Shown piece by piece: positions 6,698-7,234 of a stretch of DNA of 7,234 bases. Origin of the DNA: Planctomycetota bacterium (GTDB lineage: Bacteria > Planctomycetota > Planctomycetia > Pirellulales > Lacipirellulaceae); contig JAKEIB010000255.1 in NCBI GenBank assembly GCA_022614705.1, positions 1 to 7,234 of the forward strand. The letters are read 5' to 3'. The stretch's first letter is position 1; each line of letters begins with the position of its first letter. A program made the position numbers and the translations under genes. Under the pieces are notes generated by a model. The model saw only the letters and a program-made list of their open reading frames with translations. It searched no databases and was not told the DNA's origin.

Positions 6698-7123
6698 TCA
6701 GCTAATGCTCTCCAGTCGTGCGGTTGGAATCAATTCGACGGCCTGCGCTTCGCCATCAAACGTGACGCGATAATACTCCAAGAATCCGGCGTGACCAAGA
6801 TAGGCCGCGGCGGGACCGCTACTGCCTTCGATAAAGCCCACTTGGACCGACCAACGGTAGGATTGATCGTCACCAACAATTTCCAGTTCGACTTCGCCCA
6901 GCCATAACTTTAATTCATGCCCGCCCGCGCTCTCAACACCCTCGCACTGGTCTGCGTCAATCGAAATGCCCAAAAGCTCCGCGAGCGAAACGGGCAAGAA
7001 AACTTGGTCCGCGCCCGTGTCGATCAATGCCGAAACTTCGATTGCGCTGTTCGGCCCAATGATGCGAATCAAAATCTCGGGACGAGCGATTTCGCCCGAC
7101 GGAATGGCAGACGACTTCTCCAC
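6698..7123 (-). CDS. Retropepsin-like (clan AA) aspartic protease family protein
   Basis: A 141-residue soluble protein with the single-lobe aspartic protease pattern: hydrophobic strand plus ALIDTGADQVFLP at 32-44 (catalytic D35 in DTGA), followed by SLAELLGI, and a second conserved block LGHAGFLEYYRVTFDG at 109-124, which matches the ILG-x-x-FL/FF...F-D strands of bacterial retropepsin-like proteins. Such proteins carry one DTGA per chain and would need to dimerise to form an active site; cellular substrates are generally unknown. No signal peptide or membrane segment is visible. The only usable start is a GTG at 7123 with no clear ribosome site; there is no ATG in frame, and an in-frame stop lies upstream inside the right repeat arm. 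The start is 14 bp from that arm, so the original promoter, or even the first codons, may have been replaced by the element. The conserved core is intact. Confidence 0.8.
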   Translation of the reverse strand: MEKSSAIPSGEIARPEILIRIIGPNSAIEVSALIDTGADQVFLPVSLAELLGISIDADQCEGVESAGGHELKLWLGEVELEIVGDDQSYRWSVQVGFIEGSSGPAAAYLGHAGFLEYYRVTFDGEAQAVELIPTARLESIS

Positions 7124-7137
7124 TAGATGATGAACAT

Positions 7138-7234
7138 CACTACTGTCCGGCTAACGCCGGAGTGACTTCGGTTAACTCTTAGGATTTCAACAAGTTGCGT
7201 TCGACAATGCGTGTACACGATCTGAACTCGCCAG
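7138..7234. repeat. Right arm of the perfect 97-bp terminal inverted repeat
   Basis: Exact reverse complement of 4-100. The inner tip reads CACTACTGTCCGG, and the hairpin TCCGGC-TAAC-GCCGGA lies at 7146-7161. The mirrored reading frame, running inward on the minus strand, stops at 7179-7181. If this is an insertion-sequence end, its body continues to the right of the window. The adjoining protease gene starts 14 bp from the inner edge, so transcription leaving the element could drive it. Confidence 0.9.

Noticed and set aside
6530..6907. 125-codon plus-strand open frame over the gap and the protease gene
   Set aside because: Its only pattern is RAIRAIR from the 9-bp tandem units, and it overlaps the protease gene antisense.
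1..7234. Whole window as a composite transposon or defence island
   Set aside because: No transposase, nuclease, helicase or restriction gene is visible inside, and the content includes the housekeeping gene glgC. The flanking repeats alone do not show mobility.

Overview
The window looks like a piece of a planctomycete chromosome, probably from the Pirellulales or a near relative. This is inferred from protein style, not from a marker gene. The clearest sign is a very large membrane-anchored Ser/Thr protein kinase that joins a CxxC zinc ribbon, a kinase domain, one transmembrane helix and about 15 WD40 blades. That architecture, with its GEPIxARPVG-type juxtamembrane stretch, is typical of Planctomycetota. 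Base composition is moderately GC-rich, genes are well spaced, and Shine-Dalgarno signals are weak to moderate, all of which fits.

Layout from left to right. Positions 4-100 are one arm of a perfect 97-bp inverted repeat whose other arm, 7138-7234, closes the window. Two plus-strand genes follow: a small protein with a WYL-like/SH3-like sequence pattern (224-613) and an unrecognised 279-residue protein with an hhhDhD motif (668-1507). The second converges, 14 bp apart, on the kinase-WD40 gene (1522-4857, minus strand). Upstream of the kinase on the same strand lies glgC, glucose-1-phosphate adenylyltransferase (5146-6387). Upstream of that, after a 310-bp gene-free stretch with a candidate glgC promoter and three 9-bp tandem units, is a retropepsin-like aspartic protease gene (6698-7123). 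Its GTG start lies 14 bp inside the right repeat arm.

The genes do not form an obvious single pathway. glgC makes ADP-glucose for glycogen synthesis. The kinase is a signalling receptor or scaffold of unknown ligand, and it appears to have its own promoter. The protease and the two plus-strand proteins are accessory genes of unknown role. The terminal repeat arms are most simply read as the same end of two inverted insertion-sequence copies, cut off by the window edges. An assembly that stopped at a genomic repeat would look the same. With a housekeeping gene such as glgC inside, I do not read the whole window as a transposon.

The points most worth a second look are the inverted repeat and what lies beyond it, the 279-residue protein with primase-like motif spacing, the Asp in place of the helix-C Glu of the kinase, and the exactly 42-residue periodicity of its first seven WD40 blades.
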